DNA of 64,000 nucleotides, taken from contig LNDB01000013.1 in the NCBI GenBank assembly GCA_001515265.1, positions 1-64,000 on the forward strand, read 5' to 3'. Of the stretch, positions 43,764 to 51,132 are shown in pieces (positions within the stretch are counted from its first letter, which is position 1; each line of letters begins with the position of its first letter). This stretch comes from Candidatus Dichloromethanomonas elyunquensis. GTDB taxonomy: Bacteria > Bacillota > Desulfitobacteriia > Desulfitobacteriales > Syntrophobotulaceae. The notes under the pieces are model-generated. The model ran no database searches and had not been told where the DNA came from. It was given only the letters and a program-made list of their open reading frames with translations. A program made the translations under genes and the position numbers.

Positions 43764-44318
43764 ATGGAAAAAATTTTCAAAGCCATAGACCTTGCAGCGA
43801 AGACCCATAAAAATCAGTTTCGGAAAGGTAGCAATACCCCATATGTCGCACATCCCTATGCAGTCGGAATGATTCTCCTAAAAGAAGGCTGTTCAGAAGA
43901 TGTTGTTGCTGCGGGTATCTTGCATGATACGATTGAGGATACTATCATCAATCTTGATTATTTGAGAAATAAATTTGGTTTCAAGGTTGCCGATATCGTA
44001 GAAGAATGCTCTGAACCGGATAAATCCCTTCCCTGGGAAGATCGAAAAATACAGACTATTGAATCTCTGAAAATTGCCACTCCCATTGTTAAAGCCGTCG
44101 CCTGCGCAGACAAGTTACATGATATTTTCTGTATGTTAGAGGATTATGAGGTTTGTGGTGAAAAACTCTGGGAAAGGTTTACCCGCGGCCGGGAAAAACA
44201 GGAATGGTACCATAAAGGCCTTGTCCAAAGTTTTCTGCAGCCACCTATTCATGAAGATTTTAAAAAGTTATTTCTAACTTATGCCAAAGCGGTGAGCGAC
44301 CTCTTTGACAAAAAATAG
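43764..44318 (+). CDS. HD-domain hydrolase, stand-alone SpoT/MESH1-like
   Basis: A 184-residue metal-dependent phosphohydrolase related to the hydrolase half of RelA/SpoT. The HD motifs are THKNQFRKGSNTPYVAHPYAVGMILL, AGILHDTIEDT and AVACADKLHDIFCM; the FRKG and H...HD...D pattern matches ppGpp hydrolases and MESH1-like proteins. No synthetase, TGS or ACT domain is present. The actual substrate cannot be told from sequence. It starts with AGGGGG 7-8 nt upstream and ends before a repeat-rich region. Confidence 0.85.
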   Translation: MEKIFKAIDLAAKTHKNQFRKGSNTPYVAHPYAVGMILLKEGCSEDVVAAGILHDTIEDTIINLDYLRNKFGFKVADIVEECSEPDKSLPWEDRKIQTIESLKIATPIVKAVACADKLHDIFCMLEDYEVCGEKLWERFTRGREKQEWYHKGLVQSFLQPPIHEDFKKLFLTYAKAVSDLFDKK

Positions 44319-44335
44319 CTGTTCTGTTTTTTATC

Positions 44336-44363
44336 CTTGTTATTTGTTAAAGCAAATAACAAG
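44336..44363. repeat. Perfect 11-bp inverted repeat after the HD hydrolase gene
   Basis: CTTGTTATTTG and CAAATAACAAG flank a 6-nt centre just downstream of the HD gene. No T-run follows on either strand. It stands 14 bp before the next terminator hairpin. Confidence 0.6.
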
Positions 44364-44376
44364 TTATACACTATAA

Positions 44377-44416
44377 GAAAAAACCGGTTTTCCGTTAAGG
44401 ATTAACCGGTTTCTTC
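44377..44416. terminator. Terminator of peptide module 2, also serving the HD gene
   Basis: On the minus strand GAAGAAACCGGTT and AACCGGTTTTTTC form a 13-bp stem (one G-U) followed by TTATAG; the second arm contains a TTTTTT run. It begins 10 nt after the stop of the 34-residue peptide. From the plus side it lies after the HD gene and may stop that transcript too. Confidence 0.8.
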
Positions 44417-44426
44417 TTGTTTGGGA

Positions 44427-44531
44427 TCACTTCAGCAAAACATTTATACCAAAAGTTATGAGAATGATCAGTAATAATATACCTAGCTTAATCATGGAAA
44501 TTCGCAGTTGATGTTTTAGTTCATTGATCAA
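44427..44531 (-). CDS. Short membrane peptide, copy 2 (34 residues, TTG start)
   Basis: A 34-residue peptide: basic start INELKHQLRISMIK, then a hydrophobic helix LGILLLIILITFGINVLL and a terminal Lys. AAGGGGG lies 8 nt upstream of the TTG. It aligns without gaps from its first residue with the peptide at 44707-44796: L5, K6, L9, R10, K15, L20, I22, L24 and T26 are identical and most others are conservative. Its leader and terminator are also related to those of copy 1. The size and layout resemble type I toxin or small regulatory membrane peptides. Function is unknown. Confidence 0.6.
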   Translation of the reverse strand: MINELKHQLRISMIKLGILLLIILITFGINVLLK

Positions 44532-44621
44532 GACCCCAACCCCCTTGGAATTTCTTTTATAAACAGAAAAATGTATAAAATGAGATTTTCACGGGGTCAG
44601 GATTTTTCATGGGTTAATTTC

Positions 44622-44627
44622 AGTATA
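44622..44627 (-). promoter_or_regulatory. Possible -10 element of peptide module 2
   Basis: TATACT on the minus strand lies 4 nt before the shared leader block AAATTAACCC. No convincing -35 is found at 16-18 nt. Confidence 0.35.
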
Positions 44628-44659
44628 TCTTCTGCTGAAAACATCAAGATTGTCCTCAT

Positions 44660-44693
44660 GAAGAAACTCGCTGGAGGTTTTGCGAGTTTCTTC
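44660..44693 (-). terminator. Terminator of peptide module 1
   Basis: GAAGAAACTCGC and GCGAGTTTCTTC form a perfect 12-bp stem around a 10-nt loop, beginning 13 nt after the stop of the 29-residue peptide. The outer GAAGAAAC...GTTTCTTC part is shared with the terminator of module 2. Confidence 0.75.
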
Positions 44694-44706
44694 TATTTAC
44701 CGCTAA

Positions 44707-44796
44707 TTATTGGTCCATGGTTAAGAGTAAAATAATCAAAATTAATATCGCTTTGAGAATGGCAACGCGCAATAAGCGTTTTAACGTTTTCAACAT
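44707..44796 (-). CDS. Short membrane peptide, copy 1 (29 residues)
   Basis: A 29-residue peptide starting at ATG 44796: a basic amphipathic start MLKTLKRLLRVAILK followed by a hydrophobic run AILILIILLLT and ending MDQ. The ribosome-binding site is AAAGGGG 7 nt upstream. An upstream CCCTTACCCC can pair with GGGGTTAAGGG, which covers this site. The peptide aligns end to end with copy 2. It is flanked by a possible promoter and a dedicated terminator, so it forms its own transcription unit of roughly 220 nt. Function is unknown; a membrane-acting peptide is the likely class. Confidence 0.65.
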   Translation of the reverse strand: MLKTLKRLLRVAILKAILILIILLLTMDQ

Positions 44797-44875
44797 CCCT
44801 TAACCCCTTTCAAATGTATGATTTAACGTCATAAAAGAGGATCCTGAAGTTTTTTCTCGGGGTAAGGGTTAATTT

Positions 44876-44905
44876 ATTGTATGCCTTGGAGCTGCGGATT
44901 GTCCA
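44876..44905 (-). promoter_or_regulatory. Possible promoter of peptide module 1
   Basis: TGGACA at 44905-44900, an 18-nt spacer and TACAAT at 44881-44876 each differ from consensus by one base. The shared leader block AAATTAACCC begins a few nt downstream. Confidence 0.5.
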
Positions 44906-44933
44906 TATACCGATCTTTATTTAATGATAAACT

Positions 44934-46475
44934 TCAATAACTGTCAACTTCCCTGTCCAGTGCCCTGTACTGCAGGGATTCGGCAAGATGTTCCACTTTT
45001 ATTTCCCTGGAATCGGCCATATCCGCTACTGTTCTGGCAACTCGCAATATCCGGTCATGGGCCCTGGCGCTGAAAAAATTTTTCTCGAATATCTTTTTTA
45101 GGAGGGACTCGCCAGTCCTGTCCAAGGCGCAGACCTCCTTGGTCTCTCGACCTGTCATCTCGGCGTTAGTCCTGCTGGATTCAAATCTTTCCCATTGCTT
45201 TTCTCTGGCCTTCTGTATACGTACTTTGACAGACTCTGAATTTTCCCTCTTCGGGTCTTTTCTTTGTTTTAATTCCTCGAAACTGATCCTAGGAACTTCC
45301 ACCTGAAGGTCAAAACGATCGAGCAGGGGCCCCGATACCTTGCGCCGGTAGTTATTGATCTGGAGCGGGGTACAGGTACATTGTCTCCCATTATCCCCCA
45401 GAAATCCGCACGGACAGGGGTTCATAGAACCGATTACACTCACCCTGGCGGGAAACTCCAACCTGCCTCTTAGACGTATTAACGTCAATTTCCTGTCTTC
45501 CAGCGGCTGGCGGAGGGATTCCAGCACTTCCCTTGAAAATTCGGGCAGCTCGTCAAGAAAGAGTATCCCATGGTTGGCCAGAGATAGCTCTCCCGGGCGG
45601 AGTTTCTGCCCGCCGCCGATAATCCCTGCTACTGTGGCTGTATGGTGGGGACTGCGAAAAGGCCTTGCAGTCATCAGCCTGCCCTCTTCCTGAAAAATCC
45701 CTGCCAAACTGTATAATTGGGTAACTTCTAAACTTTCTTCAGCCGTCAAGGGAGGAAGGATTCCTGAAAAAGCTCTTGCCAACAGCGTTTTTCCCGAGCC
45801 AGGGGGACCAACCATAATAAGATTGTGTCCTCCCGAAGCTGCGATTTCCAAAGCCCTTTTAGCCTGAAATTGTCCATGGACATCCGACCAGTCCACCCTC
45901 TGTTTTTCAGGGGTTGTTGCCTTTTCAGCAGACGGCACTGCTGTAAATTCCAGTTCCCCGTTAAGAATCCGGACAAGCTCCTGCAACACCGCTGTCCCAT
46001 CACTTTTTATCTCAGAAACAAGACGGGCTTCAGCAAGGTTGGGTTGGGGGACTACTAACGCATAATCTTCGTCAAGTCTCTTCAAGCTCAACGCCATTGT
46101 TAATACCCCCGGGACCGGCCTCAAAACTCCTTCCAGCGAAAGTTCCCCGGTAAATACCAACCTGTCGGTTGACTCTCCATTTACCTCCTTCATGGCTGCA
46201 AGTATGCCGATAGCGATTGGCAGATCAAAACCCGTACCTTCTTTACGCAAATCGGCAGGAGCAAGATTGACGGTAATTCTTTGTAAAGGAAATTGAAATC
46301 CTGAATTTTTAAGTGCAGACCTAACCCTGTCTTTCGCTTCTTTTACCGCAGTGTTGGCAAGTCCCACAATTTCGAAAGCGGGAAGTCCGTTGGAAATATC
46401 TACCTCAACCCTTACAAGCTGAGCATCCAATCCCCCAACGGCCATCCCGCAAACCGATGCAAACATTCTCTTCAC
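44934..46475 (-). CDS. comM: ComM / YifB family Mg-chelatase-like AAA+ ATPase
   Basis: In transformable bacteria ComM is a helicase that extends recombination joints. The N-terminal Lon-like domain (about 1-170: LVRVEVDISNGLPAFEIVGLANTAVKEAKDRVRSAL) is followed by the AAA+ core with Walker A MVGPPGSGKTLLARAF near 220, Walker B GILFLDELPEFSREVLESLRQPLED and a C-terminal cysteine-rich loop GSMNPCPCGFLGDNGRQCTC. The length of 513 is standard. dprA, its usual neighbour, is about 18 kb away here, beyond the accessory block. Confidence 0.95.
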   Translation of the reverse strand: MKRMFASVCGMAVGGLDAQLVRVEVDISNGLPAFEIVGLANTAVKEAKDRVRSALKNSGFQFPLQRITVNLAPADLRKEGTGFDLPIAIGILAAMKEVNGESTDRLVFTGELSLEGVLRPVPGVLTMALSLKRLDEDYALVVPQPNLAEARLVSEIKSDGTAVLQELVRILNGELEFTAVPSAEKATTPEKQRVDWSDVHGQFQAKRALEIAASGGHNLIMVGPPGSGKTLLARAFSGILPPLTAEESLEVTQLYSLAGIFQEEGRLMTARPFRSPHHTATVAGIIGGGQKLRPGELSLANHGILFLDELPEFSREVLESLRQPLEDRKLTLIRLRGRLEFPARVSVIGSMNPCPCGFLGDNGRQCTCTPLQINNYRRKVSGPLLDRFDLQVEVPRISFEELKQRKDPKRENSESVKVRIQKAREKQWERFESSRTNAEMTGRETKEVCALDRTGESLLKKIFEKNFFSARAHDRILRVARTVADMADSREIKVEHLAESLQYRALDREVDSY

Positions 46476-46541
46476 CTCAGGGAAAAGAATTCGACTTTTT
46501 TCCGGCTTTACCTCCTATTTATTACCATATTTTATATTTTT

Positions 46542-46910
46542 TCACACAATGCCTTTGAGCCAATTTATGGTATATTTGTTCGTTTTATAATATATAGCCA
46601 GTAAATCAATCCTTAAGGAAGGCCACTTAGGGTAACCCTGTTCCAGGATATAATAAGCAACCGAACCTCGGATTTTTTTTAGTTTTTTTTGGTCTATGCT
46701 TTCTTCAGCATAACCCATGGCGCCGCTCGTTTTCATCCTGACCTCTGCGAAAACAAGACAATCCCCGTCCCGTGCTATGATATCAATTTCCCCTTTGGGA
46801 CATCGATAGTTGCGCACAAGGATTTGAAGACCGGCTTTTTCCAGATAATCAGCAGCCAGATTTTCCCCAATATTGCCTAATTCTTTTTTGGTGAATTCCC
46901 TATGGTCCAT
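46542..46910 (-). CDS. yraN: YraN family (UPF0102) nuclease-fold protein
   Basis: A 122-residue protein of the restriction-endonuclease-like fold often found next to comM/dprA and rnhB. The family start GNIGENLAADYLEKAGLQILVRNYRCPKGEIDIIARDGDCLVFAEV is clear. The catalytic E-x-K usually reads VEVK; here it reads AEVRMK, so the lysine is one or two residues displaced or replaced by Arg. Function in the family is unsettled; a structure-specific nuclease role is often supposed. It lies between the LysM/GH18 gene and comM. Confidence 0.92.
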   Translation of the reverse strand: MDHREFTKKELGNIGENLAADYLEKAGLQILVRNYRCPKGEIDIIARDGDCLVFAEVRMKTSGAMGYAEESIDQKKLKKIRGSVAYYILEQGYPKWPSLRIDLLAIYYKTNKYTINWLKGIV

Positions 46911-46958
46911 GCCGGCTCCTATATTGCTGGTTAAATGGGTTTTATATTTTTCAATGTC

Positions 46959-48239
46959 CTATAGTCTTTTACGGACTGCAAAATTATCTTCCAAGAGCAG
47001 CCAGTTTTGTGGGAATCCCCCCCGCAGGACCCAGAAGAAGAATCCCCTGATCCCCAGTTCTTTGACCAAGTTAAACTTAGCTTGAATACTTCTGGCGTCC
47101 TCAAACCATACAGTATGATTACGGCCTTGCTCATCGGCATAAGTAAAAAAAGGGGCCTGAGAGGTGGGATCATATTGAATACTTACATTATATTTTATTG
47201 CCAGTTGAACCGCTTGCTGCGGTGTAATGGATCTCGCCCAGGTTCCGCCCCTTACATAGGGAAGTGTCCAATCATAACCATATTGCGGAATCCCCATCAT
47301 TATTTTGTTTTTTGGAACGGCCGAAATTGCGTATTCCATCACTCTCCCAACCTGGTTAATCGGGGATACGGCCATCGGAGGCCCTCCTGACCAACCCCAC
47401 TCGTAAGTCATGAAGAAAATAAAATCAACAATCTGTCCCACTGCCGGATAATCATGACCTTCATATAGAACCCCAACTTGATCGGCATTTAATTTGGGCG
47501 CCAAGGCTGCGGAGATATTATAGCCTGCAGCTCTTACCCGCTGGGACGCTTTACGCAGGAAATTGTTATACCTCTCCCTATTTTCACGTCCAAGATATTC
47601 AAAGTCAAAATCGAGAACCCGATACCCTTTGGCTGCCATGACGTTTAATGCTTCAGTAATAATTCTATCTTGGATTGAATCATTGGACAAAATAGTGGCA
47701 GCCAGTTCTGTGCTAAAAGTTCCCGCTTCAAAATTACCGATTACCAGAATGGGTACAACCTTATGATTGCTGGCAGCATTGAGCGGGGCCTGATCTTCTA
47801 CCGGCGTCAGAGTGCCGTCCCGGTTTACCGCATATATAAAGACAGCAAGGTAGGTAAGATGTTCTCCCGCCTCATCAACCACTTCACCTGTCCGGGTACC
47901 CGTCATTCTGGGGTCAATATAGGCATTGGTTTCAATCGTCAGCCTTGGTTTAGGGATATAAAGGCGGAGCCCGACAGGGATACTGTCAGGATTTTGAATA
48001 TGATTCCTTTGCACAATGTCATTAACCGATACGCCATAATTTCTGCTGATGGACCATAAGCTTTCTCCCGGATGTACAGTATGTACCGTACCGATAGTTG
48101 GAATTACTAACACCTGACCGACCACTATTCTGCCCGGATCAGTCAGCTTATTGGCATCAATGATTTGTTGCGAAGAAACGCCATAAATCTGGGCTATTTT
48201 CCATATACTGTCATCTAATTTGACAACATGAATTTGCAT
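46959..48239 (-). CDS. LysM-GH18 spore cortex hydrolase-like protein (SleL/YaaH type)
   Basis: Two N-terminal LysM repeats (MQIHVVKLDDSIWKIAQIYGVSSQQIIDANKL and TVHPGESLWSISRNYGVSVNDIVQRN) bind peptidoglycan; a GH18 chitinase-like TIM barrel follows from about residue 105. The catalytic strand is VLDFDFEYLGRENRERY with the acid Glu, and MTYEWGWSGGPPMAVSPI and the C-terminal GFFFWVLRGGFPQNW match SleL/YaaH enzymes that cut cortex fragments in germination. There is no signal peptide, as in SleL. The length of 426 fits. It lies between rnhB and yraN. Confidence 0.93.
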   Translation of the reverse strand: MQIHVVKLDDSIWKIAQIYGVSSQQIIDANKLTDPGRIVVGQVLVIPTIGTVHTVHPGESLWSISRNYGVSVNDIVQRNHIQNPDSIPVGLRLYIPKPRLTIETNAYIDPRMTGTRTGEVVDEAGEHLTYLAVFIYAVNRDGTLTPVEDQAPLNAASNHKVVPILVIGNFEAGTFSTELAATILSNDSIQDRIITEALNVMAAKGYRVLDFDFEYLGRENRERYNNFLRKASQRVRAAGYNISAALAPKLNADQVGVLYEGHDYPAVGQIVDFIFFMTYEWGWSGGPPMAVSPINQVGRVMEYAISAVPKNKIMMGIPQYGYDWTLPYVRGGTWARSITPQQAVQLAIKYNVSIQYDPTSQAPFFTYADEQGRNHTVWFEDARSIQAKFNLVKELGIRGFFFWVLRGGFPQNWLLLEDNFAVRKRL

Positions 48240-48326
48240 GAAATCCCTCCCTTCAACAATCCATAATAGTTTATGAACCTCTAACAGGAATGGAAGCTAA
48301 TCCACTATGGAAACAATTTAACCATA

Positions 48327-48968
48327 TTACCCTATCCGGTTTTGAGAAACGATTTCCTTGATAGGTGAAAAACTCTGTCTATGGATGGGACAAGGACCAA
48401 ATTGATAGATAGTATCCAGATGTAGTCTGGTACCGTATCCTTTATGCCGGTCAAAGCAATATTCCGGATAAATTTCATTCATCTCGCACATTAACTCATC
48501 CCTGGCGACTTTGGCAAGGATTGAAGCGGCGGCGATGCAGGCACACAGTCCATCCCCTCCGACCATCGTCTTATGCAGTATGGGCGTATTTAAATTATCC
48601 CTGCCGTCAATTAAGATATAATCCGGAGTAGGTTGTAAGTTTTCTAAGGCCCGCTTCATTGCAAGCAGGGTTGCTTTAAGAATATTTAATAGGTCAATTT
48701 CCTTGGAAGTTGCGCTGCCTAAAGAAAATGCAACCGCCTGCTCCTTAATCCGGTAAGCCAGATCCTCTCTTTTCTTCTCAGTTAATTTTTTGGAATCATT
48801 AAGTCCTGGAAGATTAAATTTCTCAGGCAGAATACAAGCCGAAGCAATTACCGGACCGGCAAGCGGCCCCCGGCCAGCTTCATCAATCCCTGCGACCAAC
48901 CGGTACCCTTGCCGGCGCAATTCATTTTCTATTTTCGTCAATGTTATCATTCTTTGGACTTCGTCCAT
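48327..48968 (-). CDS. rnhB: Ribonuclease HII
   Basis: RNase HII cuts at ribonucleotides in DNA and in RNA-DNA hybrids. LVAGIDEAGRGPLAGPVIASACIL carries the first two acidic residues; LIDGRDNL, VGGDGLCACIAAASILAKVARDELM and YPEYCFDRHKGYGTRLHLDTIYQFGPCPIHR complete the active site. The 213-residue length is normal. The ATG at 48968 has AGGGGG 8-9 nt upstream. It follows rbgA, a common Firmicute neighbour. Confidence 0.97.
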   Translation of the reverse strand: MDEVQRMITLTKIENELRRQGYRLVAGIDEAGRGPLAGPVIASACILPEKFNLPGLNDSKKLTEKKREDLAYRIKEQAVAFSLGSATSKEIDLLNILKATLLAMKRALENLQPTPDYILIDGRDNLNTPILHKTMVGGDGLCACIAAASILAKVARDELMCEMNEIYPEYCFDRHKGYGTRLHLDTIYQFGPCPIHRQSFSPIKEIVSQNRIG

Positions 48969-49053
48969 GAAAAAATCCCCCTGGGCAAAGCCCTAATCTC
49001 TTTCTTAAAACCAATCTTAGTATAGTATTAATTTCCTGAGGATCAAAGAGGAA

Positions 49054-49890
49054 TTAATCAGTTAAGATTTCATCCATTGTGACTTTGGCAATCCTCCCGC
49101 TGCGAAATTCCCTTAGAAAGATCTGAGAGGTTTTCACGATATCTATCTTGCCTCCACTGACCAGACAACCTCGTTTTCTTCCAATACCCTCCAAGTTGAG
49201 CTCATGAACATGAAGTTGATAGAAGTCTTCCGTCTCTTTCGGGTAATAGACCTTAAGCCATTCTAATAACCAGCCGGCAAGCTCTTCCTGATCAAATACT
49301 TCGTCCCGGATAGCCCCGGTAGCAGCCAGCTTTTTCCCAATTAAAGGATCATCAAATTTGGGCCAAAGCATCCCCGGCGTATCCAATAGTTCTACTTTTT
49401 GATGAATTCGAATCCATTGGTTGCCACGGGTTACTCCCGGCTTGTTGCCGGTTTTAGCCTGGGAACCGCCTGTAAGGTGATTAATGAGCGAGGACTTCCC
49501 AATATTCGGTATGCCTACGACCATTGCCCTGATAGACCTTCCTTTAACACCTTTAGCCATCAGCAGATCCATTTTTTCCGACATCATAGTCTCCATTAAT
49601 GGGACGATTTTCCTGGTTCCTTTACTGGTCATTGCACTAATGGCCAGTACCGGACAATCCTTTTTTAATTTGGCAAGCCATAAATCCGTTTTGGGAGAAT
49701 CCGCCAAATCGGATTTATTTAGCAGCAAAATATGCAGTTTATTTCCCAGTAACTTTCGCAGAAGCGGATTACGGCTGCTTAAAGGCAAACGGGCATCCCC
49801 TAATTCCAAAACGACATCAACCCAGCGAAGCTGCTCTTCCAGTTTTCTTTTGGCTTTGGTCATATGACCCGGGAACCATTGGATACTCAT
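49054..49890 (-). CDS. rbgA: Ribosome biogenesis GTPase RbgA (YlqF)
   Basis: RbgA is needed for late 50S assembly. The G motifs are circularly permuted: LLNKSDLAD (G4) and SAMTSKGT (G5) precede VVGIPNIGKSSLINHL (G1) and LLDTPGMLWPKF (G3), the hallmark of YlqF. The N-terminus MSIQWFPGHMTKAKRKLEEQL is diagnostic and fixes the start at 49890 with AAGGAG 6 nt upstream; the frame extends 10 codons further upstream. A C-terminal helical domain completes 278 residues. It lies between rplS and rnhB, as in Bacillus. Confidence 0.97.
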   Translation of the reverse strand: MSIQWFPGHMTKAKRKLEEQLRWVDVVLELGDARLPLSSRNPLLRKLLGNKLHILLLNKSDLADSPKTDLWLAKLKKDCPVLAISAMTSKGTRKIVPLMETMMSEKMDLLMAKGVKGRSIRAMVVGIPNIGKSSLINHLTGGSQAKTGNKPGVTRGNQWIRIHQKVELLDTPGMLWPKFDDPLIGKKLAATGAIRDEVFDQEELAGWLLEWLKVYYPKETEDFYQLHVHELNLEGIGRKRGCLVSGGKIDIVKTSQIFLREFRSGRIAKVTMDEILTD

Positions 49891-49956
49891 GAAAAACTCC
49901 TTTTCATCCGCTCCTTGCATCCATGGCGCCGCGGCATTAGTCCCCCCATGGATGTC

Positions 49957-49990
49957 AAAAAAAGAGCAGGAATTTCTCCCGCTCTTTTTT
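49957..49990 (-). terminator. Intrinsic terminator after rplS
   Basis: On the minus strand AAAAAAGAGC and GCTCTTTTTT frame a hairpin whose inner part GGGA/TTCC adds to the stem, ending in a run of seven T residues. It lies 10 bp after the rplS stop. Confidence 0.8.
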
Positions 49991-50000
49991 ACCTCTTTTC

Positions 50001-50342
50001 TTAGCGGCGTTCCCTGATACGGGCCGCCTTTCCATAGCGATCACGCAAGTAGTAGAGTTTTGCCCTGCGAACAATACCTTTACGTACTGCTTCAATCTTA
50101 TCAATACGCGGAGAATGAAGCGGGAACGTTCTCTCGACACCAACACCGTTGGAAACACGGCGGACGGTAAAGGTTTCCCTTAATCCATCGCCTTTTCTCT
50201 TAATCACCAGGCCTTCGAAAACCTGAATACGTTCACGGGTTCCTTCAATAATTTTGACGTGAACCTTGACAGTGTCTCCGGGTCGGAATGAAGGAATATT
50301 ACTTTTAATTTGTTCCTCTTCAATGATGCGAATATAATCCAT
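50001..50342 (-). CDS. rplS: 50S ribosomal protein L19
   Basis: L19 sits at the 30S-50S interface. [65 protein letters not shown] is almost the full family signature, and the C-terminus ends in Arg-rich RIRERR. The 113-residue length is normal. It is preceded by a 209-bp gap that probably holds its promoter and leader and followed by a terminator, so it can be made as a single-gene transcript. Confidence 0.98.
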   Translation of the reverse strand: MDYIRIIEEEQIKSNIPSFRPGDTVKVHVKIIEGTRERIQVFEGLVIKRKGDGLRETFTVRRVSNGVGVERTFPLHSPRIDKIEAVRKGIVRRAKLYYLRDRYGKAARIRERR

Positions 50343-50551
50343 TTAAAATTCCCCCCTTCCTTGCCTAGATGTTCGTAACTCCTGACCGTCCTTCTTATCC
50401 TTAAGAAATATCATCATTCGTATTCATGGACAGCTTATTCGAGCCAGAGGACCATCCGTCTTTCACACTGTACTATATTATCATAGCCGGCAAAAATGCG
50501 CAATATTCTTCATCATTTGAATACTGCTAAGATAACAGCATGGTTTAAAAG

Positions 50552-51112
50552 TTAATTTCCTCTCAGCCTGTCCAGGATAATGGCTGCAGCGGACCTAACC
50601 GAGAGATGGTTGTATTCTCCCTGCCCATAGACAGGCTGAAGGATGAAGTCAGCCTTCTCCATTTCGCTTTTAAGAAGTCCCCAACCGGTTCCTAAAAGCA
50701 AAAGAAAGACATCTTCAGTTTCCTCAATCTTCTTACGGAGTTCCGGATAATCAATGGTATTCGGATATAGCCTTGCATCTGTCGCTACAGTATATACTCT
50801 TTTGTCCGGTTGTTCTTTACGAATATCCGCTAGTGCTTCTTCCAGGATTAATACCAGCCGTACTTTGGAAAAAGCTTCGCAACGGTTAGGATTGTATTCC
50901 GCACCGAACCCTTCCTGCCAGAAACCCATAATCCTTTGCGCTAAATGCTGCTGAGCCGGGGCCGGATGAACAACATAATAGGCAGCGACCCCAAAAGTAG
51001 CCGAACTGCGGGCTATATCATGCAAATCGAGATTGGTGATGGATGTCGCTACTTGTTCCATATTTTTGTTATATACCGGTGCATGGATTAAGGCCAGATA
51101 AAGCGCCCCCAT
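50552..51112 (-). CDS. SPOUT-like RNA methyltransferase
   Basis: A 186-residue protein of the SpoU/TrmD-like knot family that is regularly encoded between trmD and rplS in clostridia. LYLALIHAPVYNKN opens it; TNLDLHDIARSSATFGVAAYYVVHP resembles a SpoU-type motif, and LLLLGTGWGLLKSEMEKADFILQPVYGQGEYNHLSVRSAAAIILDRL holds the knot with glycine loop and the NHLSVRSA signature typical of this group. The RNA target is not known. It starts 20 bp after trmD ends. Confidence 0.85.
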   Translation of the reverse strand: MGALYLALIHAPVYNKNMEQVATSITNLDLHDIARSSATFGVAAYYVVHPAPAQQHLAQRIMGFWQEGFGAEYNPNRCEAFSKVRLVLILEEALADIRKEQPDKRVYTVATDARLYPNTIDYPELRKKIEETEDVFLLLLGTGWGLLKSEMEKADFILQPVYGQGEYNHLSVRSAAAIILDRLRGN

Positions 51113-51132
51113 GTTTTACCCCCATTTATCTT

